Shown piece by piece: positions 1 through 7,548 of a stretch of 13,603 bases of DNA. This DNA comes from an uncultured Aquincola sp. Its GTDB lineage: Bacteria > Pseudomonadota > Gammaproteobacteria > Burkholderiales > Burkholderiaceae. Under the pieces are notes generated by a model. The model was not told the origin of the DNA, searched no databases, and saw nothing but the letters and a program-made list of their open reading frames with translations. The stretch covers positions 1-13,603 of the forward strand of contig CAKZXL010000682.1 in the NCBI GenBank assembly GCA_937883885.1, written 5' to 3'. The position numbers were made by a program, and so were the translations under genes. Positions within the stretch are counted from its first letter, which is position 1. Each line of letters begins with the position of its first letter.

Positions 1-30
1 GACCGCCTGGTGCTGCGGCCGGCGCGCTGA
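1..30 (+). CDS. Possible C-terminal end of an upstream plus-strand gene (partial)
   Basis: Frame 1 reads nine codons (DRLVLRPAR) and then TGA at 28-30. All nine codons end in G or C, as expected of a coding region in this genome. If real, this gene converges on the phospholipase gene, with only about 21 bp between the two stop codons. Nine codons are too few to identify a product, and other frames are also open here. Treat it as a possibility only. Confidence 0.25.
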   Translation, partial: DRLVLRPAR

Positions 31-51
31 CGACCCACGGGCAGCGGCCGA

Positions 52-2304
52 TCAGGCCAGCGGCAGGCCCAGCGCCGGGTCGCTGACGGTGTGGCGGCCC
101 GTTTCCACGCGGCCGGCCAGGCGGCGCAGGTACTCGGGCTGGCCGGTGACCCGGGCGCTCAGGTCGTACCAGTGGCCGTTGGCGGCCATCGGCAGGCGCA
201 GCGTGGTTTCGCTGCGGGCGGGCAGCGTGTGGCTGCTGCTGTAGGCCGCGTACGCGTTGGACTTGAGCGTGAGCGTGCAAGGGCCCGAGCCGGCGTTGGA
301 CAGCAGCAGCACCAGCTCGCCGGTGGCGGCATCGCAGCGCGCCTGCACCTCGGGCCGCGGCTGTGCGGCCGACACCGCGCGGTAGGCGCTGCCGCCGAAG
401 TGCCGGTGGTAGCCGTTGGGGCCCAGCACCCACAGGTCGTACAGGCCACCGCCGGCCGGCACCCAGGTGTCTTCCAGCCGCTTGCCTGCTTCCACCATGT
501 AACGGCGCGGCAGCGCGGCCAGGTTCAGCCGGTCGTACACATGGAACACCGCCGCCTGGCGGCCGGTGTTGATGAAGCTCAGCTGCACCCGGGTGTTGGC
601 GATGCTGCCGGCGCCGGGCAGCACCTGGCAGGTGGTGGCCAGCTCATAGGGCAGCGCACGCGAAGGCCTGGTGCCCACCGCTTGTACAGGCAACTGCTGC
701 TGGGCGGGCGGGCGGATCTGCGCCAGCCGCTCCTGCTGGCGGCGCAGCGCATCGGCATCGGCCTTGCTGCGGCGGCCGTCCATCACCGGCAGCACCTCGG
801 TGTTGGGCGTGGCGAAGTTGAAGGCGCTGGTCAGGTCGCCGCACACCGCGCGGCGGAAGGGGCTGATGTTGGGCTCCATCACCCCGAAGCGCGCTTCCAG
901 GAAGCGCAGCACCGAGGTGTGGTCGAACACCTGCGAGTTGACCCAGCCGCCCCGGCTCCAGGGCGAGATGACGAAGAGGGGCACCCGCGGGCCCGGACCG
1001 TACACCCGACCGTCGGGCGCCGGCTGGCTGCGGCTGCCCGCCGGCTTGGGATGGGTGAAGTACTCGGGCGCCATCTCGGCAGCACCCAGCGTGGTCTTGC
1101 CGGCAAAGCCGCCCTTGCCGTCGGGCGAAGGGGCGGAGGGCGAAGGCACGTGGTCGAAGTAGCCGTCGTTCTCGTCGAAGTTGACGATGAGCACGGTCTT
1201 GCTCCACACCTCGGGTACGGCGGTCAGCGCGTCCAGCACCTCCTGCAGGAACCAGGCGCCCTGCACCGGGCTGGAAGGGCCGGGATGCTCGCAGTAGATC
1301 GACGGTGCATTGACCCACGAGACGGCGGGCAGCCGGCCTTCGCGGATGTCGCGGCGGAAGGTGTCGAGGTAGTTCTCGGGGCTGGTGCCGGGCAGCGTGT
1401 TGGCCACGCCCTTGTACAGCGGGTTGTTGGCGTTGTCGGTGGCCGGGTCGTAGGCGTGGTAGGGCACGGCCTGGCCGGTGTTGGTGTAGGGCCGGCCCGG
1501 CGATCCGCCGCTGGACACCGGGTAGCCCGAGGCGATGTTGGCCCGCTTGAACTGCCGGAACGCCCCCAGCATGTTGTCGCCCCATTCGTCGGGCATGTTC
1601 TGGTAGCTGATCCAGCTCACGCCGGCCTGCTCCAGCCGCTCGGCATAGGTGATCCAGGTGTAGCCGGTGTCCACACCGCCTGGCAGGCCGTCGATGGCGT
1701 CCCACTCGTTGCTGACGAAGGCGGTGCCGGTGGGCACGGCGCCGTTGGTGCCGGTGAGGAAGAACGAGCGGTTGGCGTCGGTGCCGGTGTGCATCGCGCA
1801 GTGGTACGCATCGCAGACCGTGAAGGCATTGGCCAGTGCGAACTGGAACGGGATCTCGGCCTGCTCGAAGTAGCCCATCGAGATCTGGTTCTTGTAGCGC
1901 GGCCACTGGTCCATGCGGCCGTGGTCCCAGGCCTGCTGGCTGTCGTTCCAGTCGTGCGGCGTGCCGTTGGCGCGCTGCGCATTGCCCACCGAACCGTCGA
2001 GGTGGAAGGGCAGGATCACCTGGCCCGCGGCATTGCGCTGCTGCCACACGTTGCGGCCATCGGGTAGCGGAATCGGAAAGCGGTCGCCGAAGCCACGCAC
2101 GCCGGCCAGGGTGCCGAAGTAGTGGTCGAAGGCCCGGTTCTCCTGCATCAGGATGACGACGTGCTCCACGTCCCGGATGGTGCCCGTGGCGTTGTTGGCC
2201 GGGATGGCCAGCGCCCGTTGGATGGAGGGCGGAAAGGCGCCCATGGCTGCGGCCGCCAGGCCCGCCTGCGCGCCGCCGCGCAGGAAGCTGCGTCGTGTCG
2301 TCAT
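52..2304 (-). CDS. Tat-exported phosphocholine-type phospholipase C
   Basis: This enzyme hydrolyses phosphatidylcholine or sphingomyelin to phosphocholine and a diacylglycerol or ceramide, outside the cytoplasm (family knowledge: PlcH/PlcN/AcpA phosphoesterases). The 750-residue product, close to the usual ~700-730, begins with a Tat signal (RRSFLRGG at 4-11, then an Ala-rich hydrophobic stretch to about 35). The catalytic domain shows the family's MQENRAFDHYFG segment (53-64), GTDANRSFF, the metal-binding DENDGYFDHV (377-386), and RVPLFVISPWSRGGW followed by FDHTSVLRFLE. Two C-terminal beta domains of the phospholipase C C-terminal type (PF05506) follow at about 549-632 and 648-740. I chose the start at 2304 because it puts the twin arginines at residues 4-5. 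An in-frame ATG at 2388 overlaps the TPR gene stop as ATGA and would add 28 residues. Neither start has a clear Shine-Dalgarno. It is second in a unit with the TPR gene. Substrate class (plcN-like or plcH-like) cannot be told from sequence, so no symbol is given. Confidence 0.93.
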   Translation of the reverse strand: MTTRRSFLRGGAQAGLAAAAMGAFPPSIQRALAIPANNATGTIRDVEHVVILMQENRAFDHYFGTLAGVRGFGDRFPIPLPDGRNVWQQRNAAGQVILPFHLDGSVGNAQRANGTPHDWNDSQQAWDHGRMDQWPRYKNQISMGYFEQAEIPFQFALANAFTVCDAYHCAMHTGTDANRSFFLTGTNGAVPTGTAFVSNEWDAIDGLPGGVDTGYTWITYAERLEQAGVSWISYQNMPDEWGDNMLGAFRQFKRANIASGYPVSSGGSPGRPYTNTGQAVPYHAYDPATDNANNPLYKGVANTLPGTSPENYLDTFRRDIREGRLPAVSWVNAPSIYCEHPGPSSPVQGAWFLQEVLDALTAVPEVWSKTVLIVNFDENDGYFDHVPSPSAPSPDGKGGFAGKTTLGAAEMAPEYFTHPKPAGSRSQPAPDGRVYGPGPRVPLFVISPWSRGGWVNSQVFDHTSVLRFLEARFGVMEPNISPFRRAVCGDLTSAFNFATPNTEVLPVMDGRRSKADADALRRQQERLAQIRPPAQQQLPVQAVGTRPSRALPYELATTCQVLPGAGSIANTRVQLSFINTGRQAAVFHVYDRLNLAALPRRYMVEAGKRLEDTWVPAGGGLYDLWVLGPNGYHRHFGGSAYRAVSAAQPRPEVQARCDAATGELVLLLSNAGSGPCTLTLKSNAYAAYSSSHTLPARSETTLRLPMAANGHWYDLSARVTGQPEYLRRLAGRVETGRHTVSDPALGLPLA

Positions 2305-2384
2305 GTGGTGGTGGAGAGGAACTGCAAGACCCCGCAGGCTAGGCGCGGGGGATGACACGGGCGTGAAGGGGCTGGGCCGTGCTT

Positions 2385-5300
2385 TCATTGAGCCAGCGGT
2401 GCGGTCGTGTCCGCGGTTTCACTGCCAGCGCGCATCGCCTTGTCACGCCTGACCTGGAACCCCTCGTCGTCGGGCCTGATCTCCAAGGCCGCATTGAGGG
2501 ACTCAACGGCCAGATCCCACCTGGCGGCCACCTCGAAGACCCTGGCGGCATCGCTGAACAGCCATACATCGCCGGCTATCTGCGGTGTCACCTGCTGCGC
2601 CAAGGCCACGGCAGGCTCGACGTCGGACGCCTGCGCCAGCAGCAGGGCCACGCGAAGCGACAGCCTGGGATCGTTTGTCGGCAGCAGGCGCCTGGCCTGC
2701 CTGGCCTTCTCCAGCGCCAGCACTGGGTCGCCGGCCATCAGCAGCAGTTCGGCCCAGCGGGCCCACGCGCGGGCCAGATCCGGCTGCCGGTGCGAGGCCG
2801 TGGCCGCGGTGTGCAATGCCTCGGCCATCGCGTTCGGGTCGGGCTGGAGAAGAATTTGTTCCGACCAGCTCAACAGGTCCTCGACCTCTGCTGGCAGCAG
2901 CTCGAGCAGTTCATCGAGCACCTTGCGCGCCGCGGGCATGTCCTGCACATCGACCAGGAAGCGCAGCAGCTGCCGCCTTGCGCGCACCGCCTGCGGTCGG
3001 CGCGCCAGTGCGTCGGCGTAGGCAGCGCGCGCTTCGGTTTGGCGGCCCCGCGAATGCTCGGTGCTGGCGATCTCGAGCAGGTCGTCGACGTTGGACGCAT
3101 CCCACTGCGCGGCCTCACGCCAGCGGTCAAGCGCCTCGTCGACAGCGTCTTTGGCCCGTAAGCCTCGCGCAACGAGCCGCAAGGCCTGCGCCGGGCGCTG
3201 TCGCCTTTCCAGGGCCGCATGGGCCCGCTCGATGGCTTTGACGGCGTTACGCGCATCCAGGTAGGTCTGCGACTCGAGCAACAGTGCGCGATCGTCCCAG
3301 GGCTTGGAGAGCGCAACGGCCCGATCGAGCACGTCAAGCGCTGCCTGGAACCGGCCCAGTCCCCGATAGAGGTGGGCAAGTTGCAGGTGCTCGTCCACCG
3401 AGTCCGGGGACTTGCCCACCCTTTGCTCGGCCAGCTCGATCACACCAGGGTCGCGGCGCCACAGCGCCGAGATCCAGGCGCCAGCGATCCAGCCGGCGCC
3501 CGGCTCCAGGCGCATGGCTTGCTGGAAGCCGGCCTGCGCGGCCTGCACATCGCCAAGCTCGGCGCGAGACCGGCCGAGCGCGACCGCCCCGCGAGCCTCG
3601 GCAGGCCAGCGATCCGCCAAGGTTTCAGCCACACGCAACGCCTCGGATGCGTCCTTGACCTTCAACAGGAACTGGACACCGTCGGTCCAGACGTCGATGT
3701 CGTATTGGGCGGCCTGCAACGCCTCGAACATCTTGCGTCGCGCCCCCGACACATCGCCCATGTCGAGCAGCACCCAAGCCCACCGGCGCAGCACCGCACC
3801 CACGCGACAGCGCCGTTGAAGGGCCTGGCCGCACAGCGACGCCGCTTCGGCGTAACGCTCCTGGCTGCGCATCAGTTCCACAAGATCCAACAGGGCCCAC
3901 ACATCGCTCGTCTGGGCGCCCATCGCCTCGCGCAGCGACTTCTCCGCCTCATCAGCCTGGTATCGGTCCAACTGGATCTGGGCCTGAAGGCGCAGCGCCC
4001 TGGCGGGATGCGACCAGGTTTGCCTGGCCCTTTCCACGCACGCCAGCGCCGCGTCCATGCGGCCCTGCAGCCGCTGCACCTCGCCCAGCTCAACCCAGCT
4101 GTAGACGTCGCCCTGGGCACAACCGACGGCCTGCCACAACACGGACTCCGCGCTTGCCAGATCTCCAGCATCTCGGTGCAAGGTGGCGATGCGGCGCCTG
4201 ACATCCGGCGAACGTGGCCACCGGGCACAGGCTTCATGGAGAAGCTCAAGAGCCTGCGCACGCTGACCCGCCTTGCGCAGCAAAGCCGCCTTGTCAAGCC
4301 GGGTCCATACGTCGTCCGCCCTTTCAAGCGCCTGATCCAGCAAAGCGATTGCCGCGGCCCGATCACCTGTGAAACTGAGCGCCTGCGCCTGCCAGCGATA
4401 GCCTTCGACGAACTGGGGGCGAAGCCGAATGACCTCCCGGGCCGATGCGACGGCTGCGGCCGGATCAGCCATGGCAAGGGCGGCCTGGCAGCGTTCGATC
4501 CACCCCCACGGGTCAGCCGGGTCCGCTTCACAGGCCTCGATGGCCCATTTCATGGCCTGCACCACCTCGCCCCGTTCCCGGCAGATGCGGCTGCGATAGC
4601 GGTATGCCGGCGCAAAGCCGGGGTCCAGGGCCTGCAAGGCATCCAGCGCCCTTTCGGCCACGTCGAGCTGCCCCATGCGAAAGTACGTGTCGGCTTCGTT
4701 GACACGGGCCCAGCGCGCCCTGGGTGCCAGATCGACAGCCCGGCCGAGGTAACGCAGGGCCGCACGCAGGTCGGCTTCACGGTCTGCAATGAGTCCCAGT
4801 CCGCGATAGCCCCGGCTGGACCGGGCGTTGCGGCCGATGACCTGCCGGAACCAGCGCCTTGCGGTCTCGAAGTTGCCCTGGTCGAGGTGCAGCAGGCCCA
4901 TGTTGGACATCGCCGCGATGTTCCTGGGGTCGGCGTTGAGCGCCAGCGTGAAGCTCTTTTCGGCCTGCATGAACTCTCGGCGTTCGCGGTGCAGGCTGCC
5001 GGTGAAGTTGTGAAAGCGGACGCCCAGCCGGGCAGTCTCGCGGCCTGTGCGCGTCGAGATGGAGGCCAGGCGGGCAAGGTCCAGCTTGGCCTGCATGCCC
5101 GCCTCATCGCCAAGGTTGCGCAGCAGGGAGGCCCACAACACATAGGCGTCCTGATGCGTGCCGATGGGTGCGGTGGCGAGATGCGCGCGCAGTGCCGCCC
5201 GGGTTCGGTCATACCCTTGTCGAGGACTCTCCAGCGAAAGGAACAGGGCCGCAGCTTCCAGGGTGCTGGTCAGTGGCAGCGCAGCTTCAGCGGCCGCACG

Positions 5301-5867
5301 CATCGCCGCCCCCAGATCGGACACGCCATGGAACCGCACCGGCACGTCCACGAACTGCGCGCTGGAACTTCGTATGCGCAAGCTGTAGCTTCTGCCGCTC
5401 TTGCAAACCTCGCCCAGCAGGCGGCGCTCCTGTCGCCCGAACAAGTGCCTGAAGTAGCGGATGGCACTGCGCACCGACCATGAGATGCCCGGCAGTTGCA
5501 GATCCACCTGCAGCCTGGGCAGTTCGATGAACGAGATGTCGCTGTGGCCGTCGTCCGGACGCGCCGATCGCTGCAGTTCGACGAGCGCGTCGTAGAGCTG
5601 TTGCGAAATGACGCTGCCCGTGAGACCGAGGTCCTGCAACTCCTTCGGCGTATCGAACGGTTCGATGATGAGCGGGTCGCGTATCCACTCCTTGTGGATG
5701 AACTTCGCCGCGAAGGCCAGGCCGATGATGATGAGCAACCAGGTGCCGAGCGACACGAGCGCGCCCACATCGTCCACGAACGGCTTGATGACGGGTACGT
5801 AAGCCGTGACCTTGACCGTCGACGCTGCGATCGCCGCCGGCAAGGCCGCCAACGCCTGTGTGGCCAT
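2385..5867 (-). CDS. Membrane-anchored large TPR-repeat protein
   Basis: The product has 1160 residues. One strong transmembrane helix lies at about 35-57 (GALVSLGTWLLIIIGLAFAA), followed by a basic flank (KFIHKEWIR). By the positive-inside rule this places the large C-terminal part in the cytoplasm. Residues about 65-220 form a separate domain with a conserved-looking segment (PFDTPKELQDLGLTGSV at 70-86). I vaguely recall similar segments at the N-termini of other bacterial TPR proteins, but cannot assign a function. From about 290 to the end there are many degenerate TPR units (for example AAMSNMGLLHLDQGNFETA, AYADALARRP), probably more than 20. This suggests a protein-binding scaffold; no catalytic motif is visible. 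The start at 5867 is fixed by AAGGAGG seven bases upstream; an in-frame ATG at 5936 has no such site and lies near the predicted transcription start. Spot-counted lines give about 65-67% GC, lower than in the flanking genes. The stop overlaps a possible phospholipase ATG. Confidence 0.88.
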   Translation of the reverse strand: MATQALAALPAAIAASTVKVTAYVPVIKPFVDDVGALVSLGTWLLIIIGLAFAAKFIHKEWIRDPLIIEPFDTPKELQDLGLTGSVISQQLYDALVELQRSARPDDGHSDISFIELPRLQVDLQLPGISWSVRSAIRYFRHLFGRQERRLLGEVCKSGRSYSLRIRSSSAQFVDVPVRFHGVSDLGAAMRAAAEAALPLTSTLEAAALFLSLESPRQGYDRTRAALRAHLATAPIGTHQDAYVLWASLLRNLGDEAGMQAKLDLARLASISTRTGRETARLGVRFHNFTGSLHRERREFMQAEKSFTLALNADPRNIAAMSNMGLLHLDQGNFETARRWFRQVIGRNARSSRGYRGLGLIADREADLRAALRYLGRAVDLAPRARWARVNEADTYFRMGQLDVAERALDALQALDPGFAPAYRYRSRICRERGEVVQAMKWAIEACEADPADPWGWIERCQAALAMADPAAAVASAREVIRLRPQFVEGYRWQAQALSFTGDRAAAIALLDQALERADDVWTRLDKAALLRKAGQRAQALELLHEACARWPRSPDVRRRIATLHRDAGDLASAESVLWQAVGCAQGDVYSWVELGEVQRLQGRMDAALACVERARQTWSHPARALRLQAQIQLDRYQADEAEKSLREAMGAQTSDVWALLDLVELMRSQERYAEAASLCGQALQRRCRVGAVLRRWAWVLLDMGDVSGARRKMFEALQAAQYDIDVWTDGVQFLLKVKDASEALRVAETLADRWPAEARGAVALGRSRAELGDVQAAQAGFQQAMRLEPGAGWIAGAWISALWRRDPGVIELAEQRVGKSPDSVDEHLQLAHLYRGLGRFQAALDVLDRAVALSKPWDDRALLLESQTYLDARNAVKAIERAHAALERRQRPAQALRLVARGLRAKDAVDEALDRWREAAQWDASNVDDLLEIASTEHSRGRQTEARAAYADALARRPQAVRARRQLLRFLVDVQDMPAARKVLDELLELLPAEVEDLLSWSEQILLQPDPNAMAEALHTAATASHRQPDLARAWARWAELLLMAGDPVLALEKARQARRLLPTNDPRLSLRVALLLAQASDVEPAVALAQQVTPQIAGDVWLFSDAARVFEVAARWDLAVESLNAALEIRPDDEGFQVRRDKAMRAGSETADTTAPLAQ

Positions 5868-5874
5868 GGCCGCC

Positions 5875-5881
5875 CCTCCTT
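5875..5881 (-). promoter_or_regulatory. Strong Shine-Dalgarno site of the TPR gene
   Basis: The minus strand reads AAGGAGG seven bases before the ATG at 5867-5865. This near-perfect anti-16S match decides between the 5867 start and the longer 5936 start. Confidence 0.8.
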
Positions 5882-5942
5882 CACTGAGTCTTTGGCTGCG
5901 CTGCTGTCTGCCATGCCCTGCCGGCCGACGGGGCATCGGGTG

Positions 5943-5971
5943 ACGATAGGCATCCAGATGCGCACATTCAA
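5943..5971 (-). promoter_or_regulatory. Candidate sigma-70 promoter of the TPR-phospholipase unit
   Basis: The minus strand shows TTGAAT (5971-5966) as a -35 element and TATCGT (5948-5943) as a -10 element. Each matches consensus at 4 of 6 positions, and the spacer is exactly 17 bases. Transcription would start near 5936, giving a leader of about 70 bases before the start at 5867. It is the best-spaced candidate I found in the gap, but it is unproven. Confidence 0.4.
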
Positions 5972-6024
5972 GTCGTCGTGCCCACCTCGGCTTGGCCGGC
6001 CTGCCCGCAGGGCCGGCAACAACG

Positions 6025-6035
6025 CTTGTAACAAG
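6025..6035. repeat. Short perfect inverted repeat, possible operator
   Basis: CTTGT-A-ACAAG has perfect 5-bp arms around one base and lies roughly midway between the two divergent starts. It is AT-rich compared with its surroundings. Its place suits a regulator binding site, but its length allows chance occurrence. Confidence 0.3.
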
Positions 6036-6147
6036 AGCCGCCTCCAGCCTCGCCCAGCGCCGGGGTTAGCGCGCACTTCAAGCTGGTCTGTCAGCTGCCG
6101 ATAAGGAACCCACAGCGGGCTTCCGCACAAGCAGTTCCTCCATCCAG

Positions 6148-7548
6148 ATGACAGAGCAGTACCCGGCAGTTTGGGATCGACACATCCACAGGAACGAGAG
6201 GACGACGAGGCGCACGGTCGCCGCCTGTTGGCCGCGCCCATCACGCAGCGTGGCCCTGGGCCTGGCCCTGGCGGCCTGGCTGGGCGCCGGGCTGTCGTCG
6301 GCGGCGCAGGCCGCTTCGGCGGCGCCGCCGGCACCGGCCTCGACACCGCCCGCGCTGGCGGCCTTGCTGGCGCAAGAGGCTGAGCGCGCCGGCAACCCCG
6401 AGTTCGACTACGCCCTGGGCGTGGCGGCGCTGGACGCGGGCCATCTGTCGCGCGCCATCTTCGCGTTCGAGCGCGTGCTGGAAGTGCAGCCCGGGCATGC
6501 GCAGGCGCGTGCCGAACTGGGCCGCGCCTACCTGGCCGCCGGCGACGTGGAGCGCGGCCGCGAAGAGCTGATGCGGGTGCGGCGCGGCGAGCTGCCGCCC
6601 GAAGCCGCGCAGGCCATCGACCGGGTGCTGGGTGCGCTGGACGCGGCGCCCACCAGCGACCGGCAGCGCAAGTTCAGCGCTTATGCCGAGGCATCGCTGG
6701 CCCGCGACACCAACGTCAACAGTGCCACCAATGCCGGGCAGTTCGCGCTGCCCGCCTTCGGTGGCCTGCTGTTCACCATGGCGCCCGAAGCGCGGCAACG
6801 CCGCGACGTGGTGGCCGGCGCCGCCGTGGGCGCCAGCGCGCAGCTGCCGCTGTCCGCCAGCTGGGACCTGGTGGCCGGCGCCAACCTGCGCGGCACCTCG
6901 CCGCGACGGGTGCACGACATGCAGACCACGGTGGCCGATGCCAGCCTGGGCACCACCCACCTGGCCGACGACAGCTCGCAGACGCTGGCCTGGCAGAGCT
7001 CCGGCGCCTGGCTGGACGGCGGCCGCTACCGCACGGCCAACGGCCTGGCGGCGCAGTGGCAGCAGCAGCTCAACCGCGAGACGCAGGGCAATGTCTTCGT
7101 GCAGCTGTCGCGCCAGTCGTATGCCGGCCAGGCCGAGCGCAACACCGACCGCGGCGTGATCGGCCTGGCGCTGGCCCGCGTGTTCGACGACGGCCGCCGC
7201 CTGGCCTATGGCAGCGCCTACCGCGTGCGTGAGCGGCCGCGCGATGCGATGAACAGCCACTTCGGCCACCAGGGCTACGGCGCACGCCTGGGCGCCGAGC
7301 AGGTGCTGGGCGCGGTCACCGCCTTTGCCGAATGGCAGGTCGAGCGCCGCCACTACGGCGGCACCGAACCGCTGTTCGATGCCCAGCGCCACGACCACCA
7401 GAGCGACTGGCTGGCCGGCCTGCGCTGGAACGTCGGCCCCCAATGGCAGGTGCTGCCCCAGCTGCGGCGAACCATCGCCCGCTCCAACGTCGTGCTGTAC
7501 GACTACCAGAAGACCGTCGTCCAGGTCGCCGTCCGCCGGGAGTTTTGA
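6148..7548 (+). CDS. Slam-like (DUF560) outer-membrane beta-barrel with N-terminal TPRs
   Basis: The product has 466 residues. A hydrophobic signal segment (VALGLALAAWLGAGLSSAAQA, cleavage near residue 55) is followed by a periplasmic helical domain with about two TPR units at roughly 83-160 (YALGVAALDAGHLSRAIFAFERV; HAQARAELGRAYLAAGD). From about 174 to the end there are alternating amphipathic strands typical of a 14-strand barrel, opening with FSAYAEASLARDTNVNSATN, which resembles the DUF560 barrel start. The chain ends in phenylalanine (VAVRREF), as outer-membrane proteins often do. Slam proteins carry lipoproteins or soluble barrel-tailed proteins across the outer membrane; the next gene encodes a candidate cargo. 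The n-region before the hydrophobic core is long (34 residues) and no good Shine-Dalgarno precedes 6148. No better in-frame ATG or TTG exists, and the GTG at codon 35 falls inside the signal. The stop overlaps the next start by one base (TGATG). Alternative: an ordinary DUF560 porin-like protein with no transport role. Confidence 0.82.
   Translation: MTEQYPAVWDRHIHRNERTTRRTVAACWPRPSRSVALGLALAAWLGAGLSSAAQAASAAPPAPASTPPALAALLAQEAERAGNPEFDYALGVAALDAGHLSRAIFAFERVLEVQPGHAQARAELGRAYLAAGDVERGREELMRVRRGELPPEAAQAIDRVLGALDAAPTSDRQRKFSAYAEASLARDTNVNSATNAGQFALPAFGGLLFTMAPEARQRRDVVAGAAVGASAQLPLSASWDLVAGANLRGTSPRRVHDMQTTVADASLGTTHLADDSSQTLAWQSSGAWLDGGRYRTANGLAAQWQQQLNRETQGNVFVQLSRQSYAGQAERNTDRGVIGLALARVFDDGRRLAYGSAYRVRERPRDAMNSHFGHQGYGARLGAEQVLGAVTAFAEWQVERRHYGGTEPLFDAQRHDHQSDWLAGLRWNVGPQWQVLPQLRRTIARSNVVLYDYQKTVVQVAVRREF
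7538..7542 (+). promoter_or_regulatory. Shine-Dalgarno site of the FecR-domain gene
   Basis: GGGAG lies five bases before the ATG at 7548, inside the end of the barrel gene. It supports the overlapping start at 7548 (ATGTCCATG) over longer in-frame starts that would remove the signal peptide from the N-terminus. Confidence 0.55.

Larger units (their letters stand above)
5868..6147. other. Divergent intergenic region between the TPR gene and the five-gene operon
   Basis: These 280 bp separate two divergently transcribed units and must hold both promoters. Visible elements are the minus-strand promoter candidate at 5943-5971, the inverted repeat CTTGTAACAAG at 6025-6035 (5-bp arms, one central base), and CATCCAGATG at 5951-5960. 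An exact second copy of the last begins at 6141 and runs into the first gene of the operon. The best plus-strand promoter guess (TTCAAG at 6077-6082, GATAAG at 6100-6105, 17-base spacer) is weak. I see no small gene and no terminator here. Confidence 0.6.

Noticed and set aside
41..60. GGCC-GATCA-GGCC inverted repeat at the phospholipase stop as a terminator
   Set aside because: The arms are only four bases long and no run of T follows on either strand.
91..2067. Long open plus-strand frame opposite the phospholipase gene
   Set aside because: The translation is Ala/Gly/Val/His-rich with no recognisable domain. It is a typical shadow of a high-GC gene, and the minus strand carries clear phospholipase motifs throughout.
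3219..5483. Long open plus-strand frame opposite the TPR gene
   Set aside because: It is antisense to well-formed TPR repeats and has no domain, signal or ribosome binding site of its own.
6077..6105. Weak sigma-70-like promoter (TTCAAG, 17 bases, GATAAG) for the five-gene operon
   Set aside because: The -35 matches only 3 of 6 positions and the -10 only 4 of 6, so I do not call it, although a promoter must lie somewhere in this gap.
6202..6216. Twin-arginine-like stretch (RTTRR) near the N-terminus of the barrel protein
   Set aside because: It lacks the xFLK part of the Tat motif, and outer-membrane barrels use Sec export.
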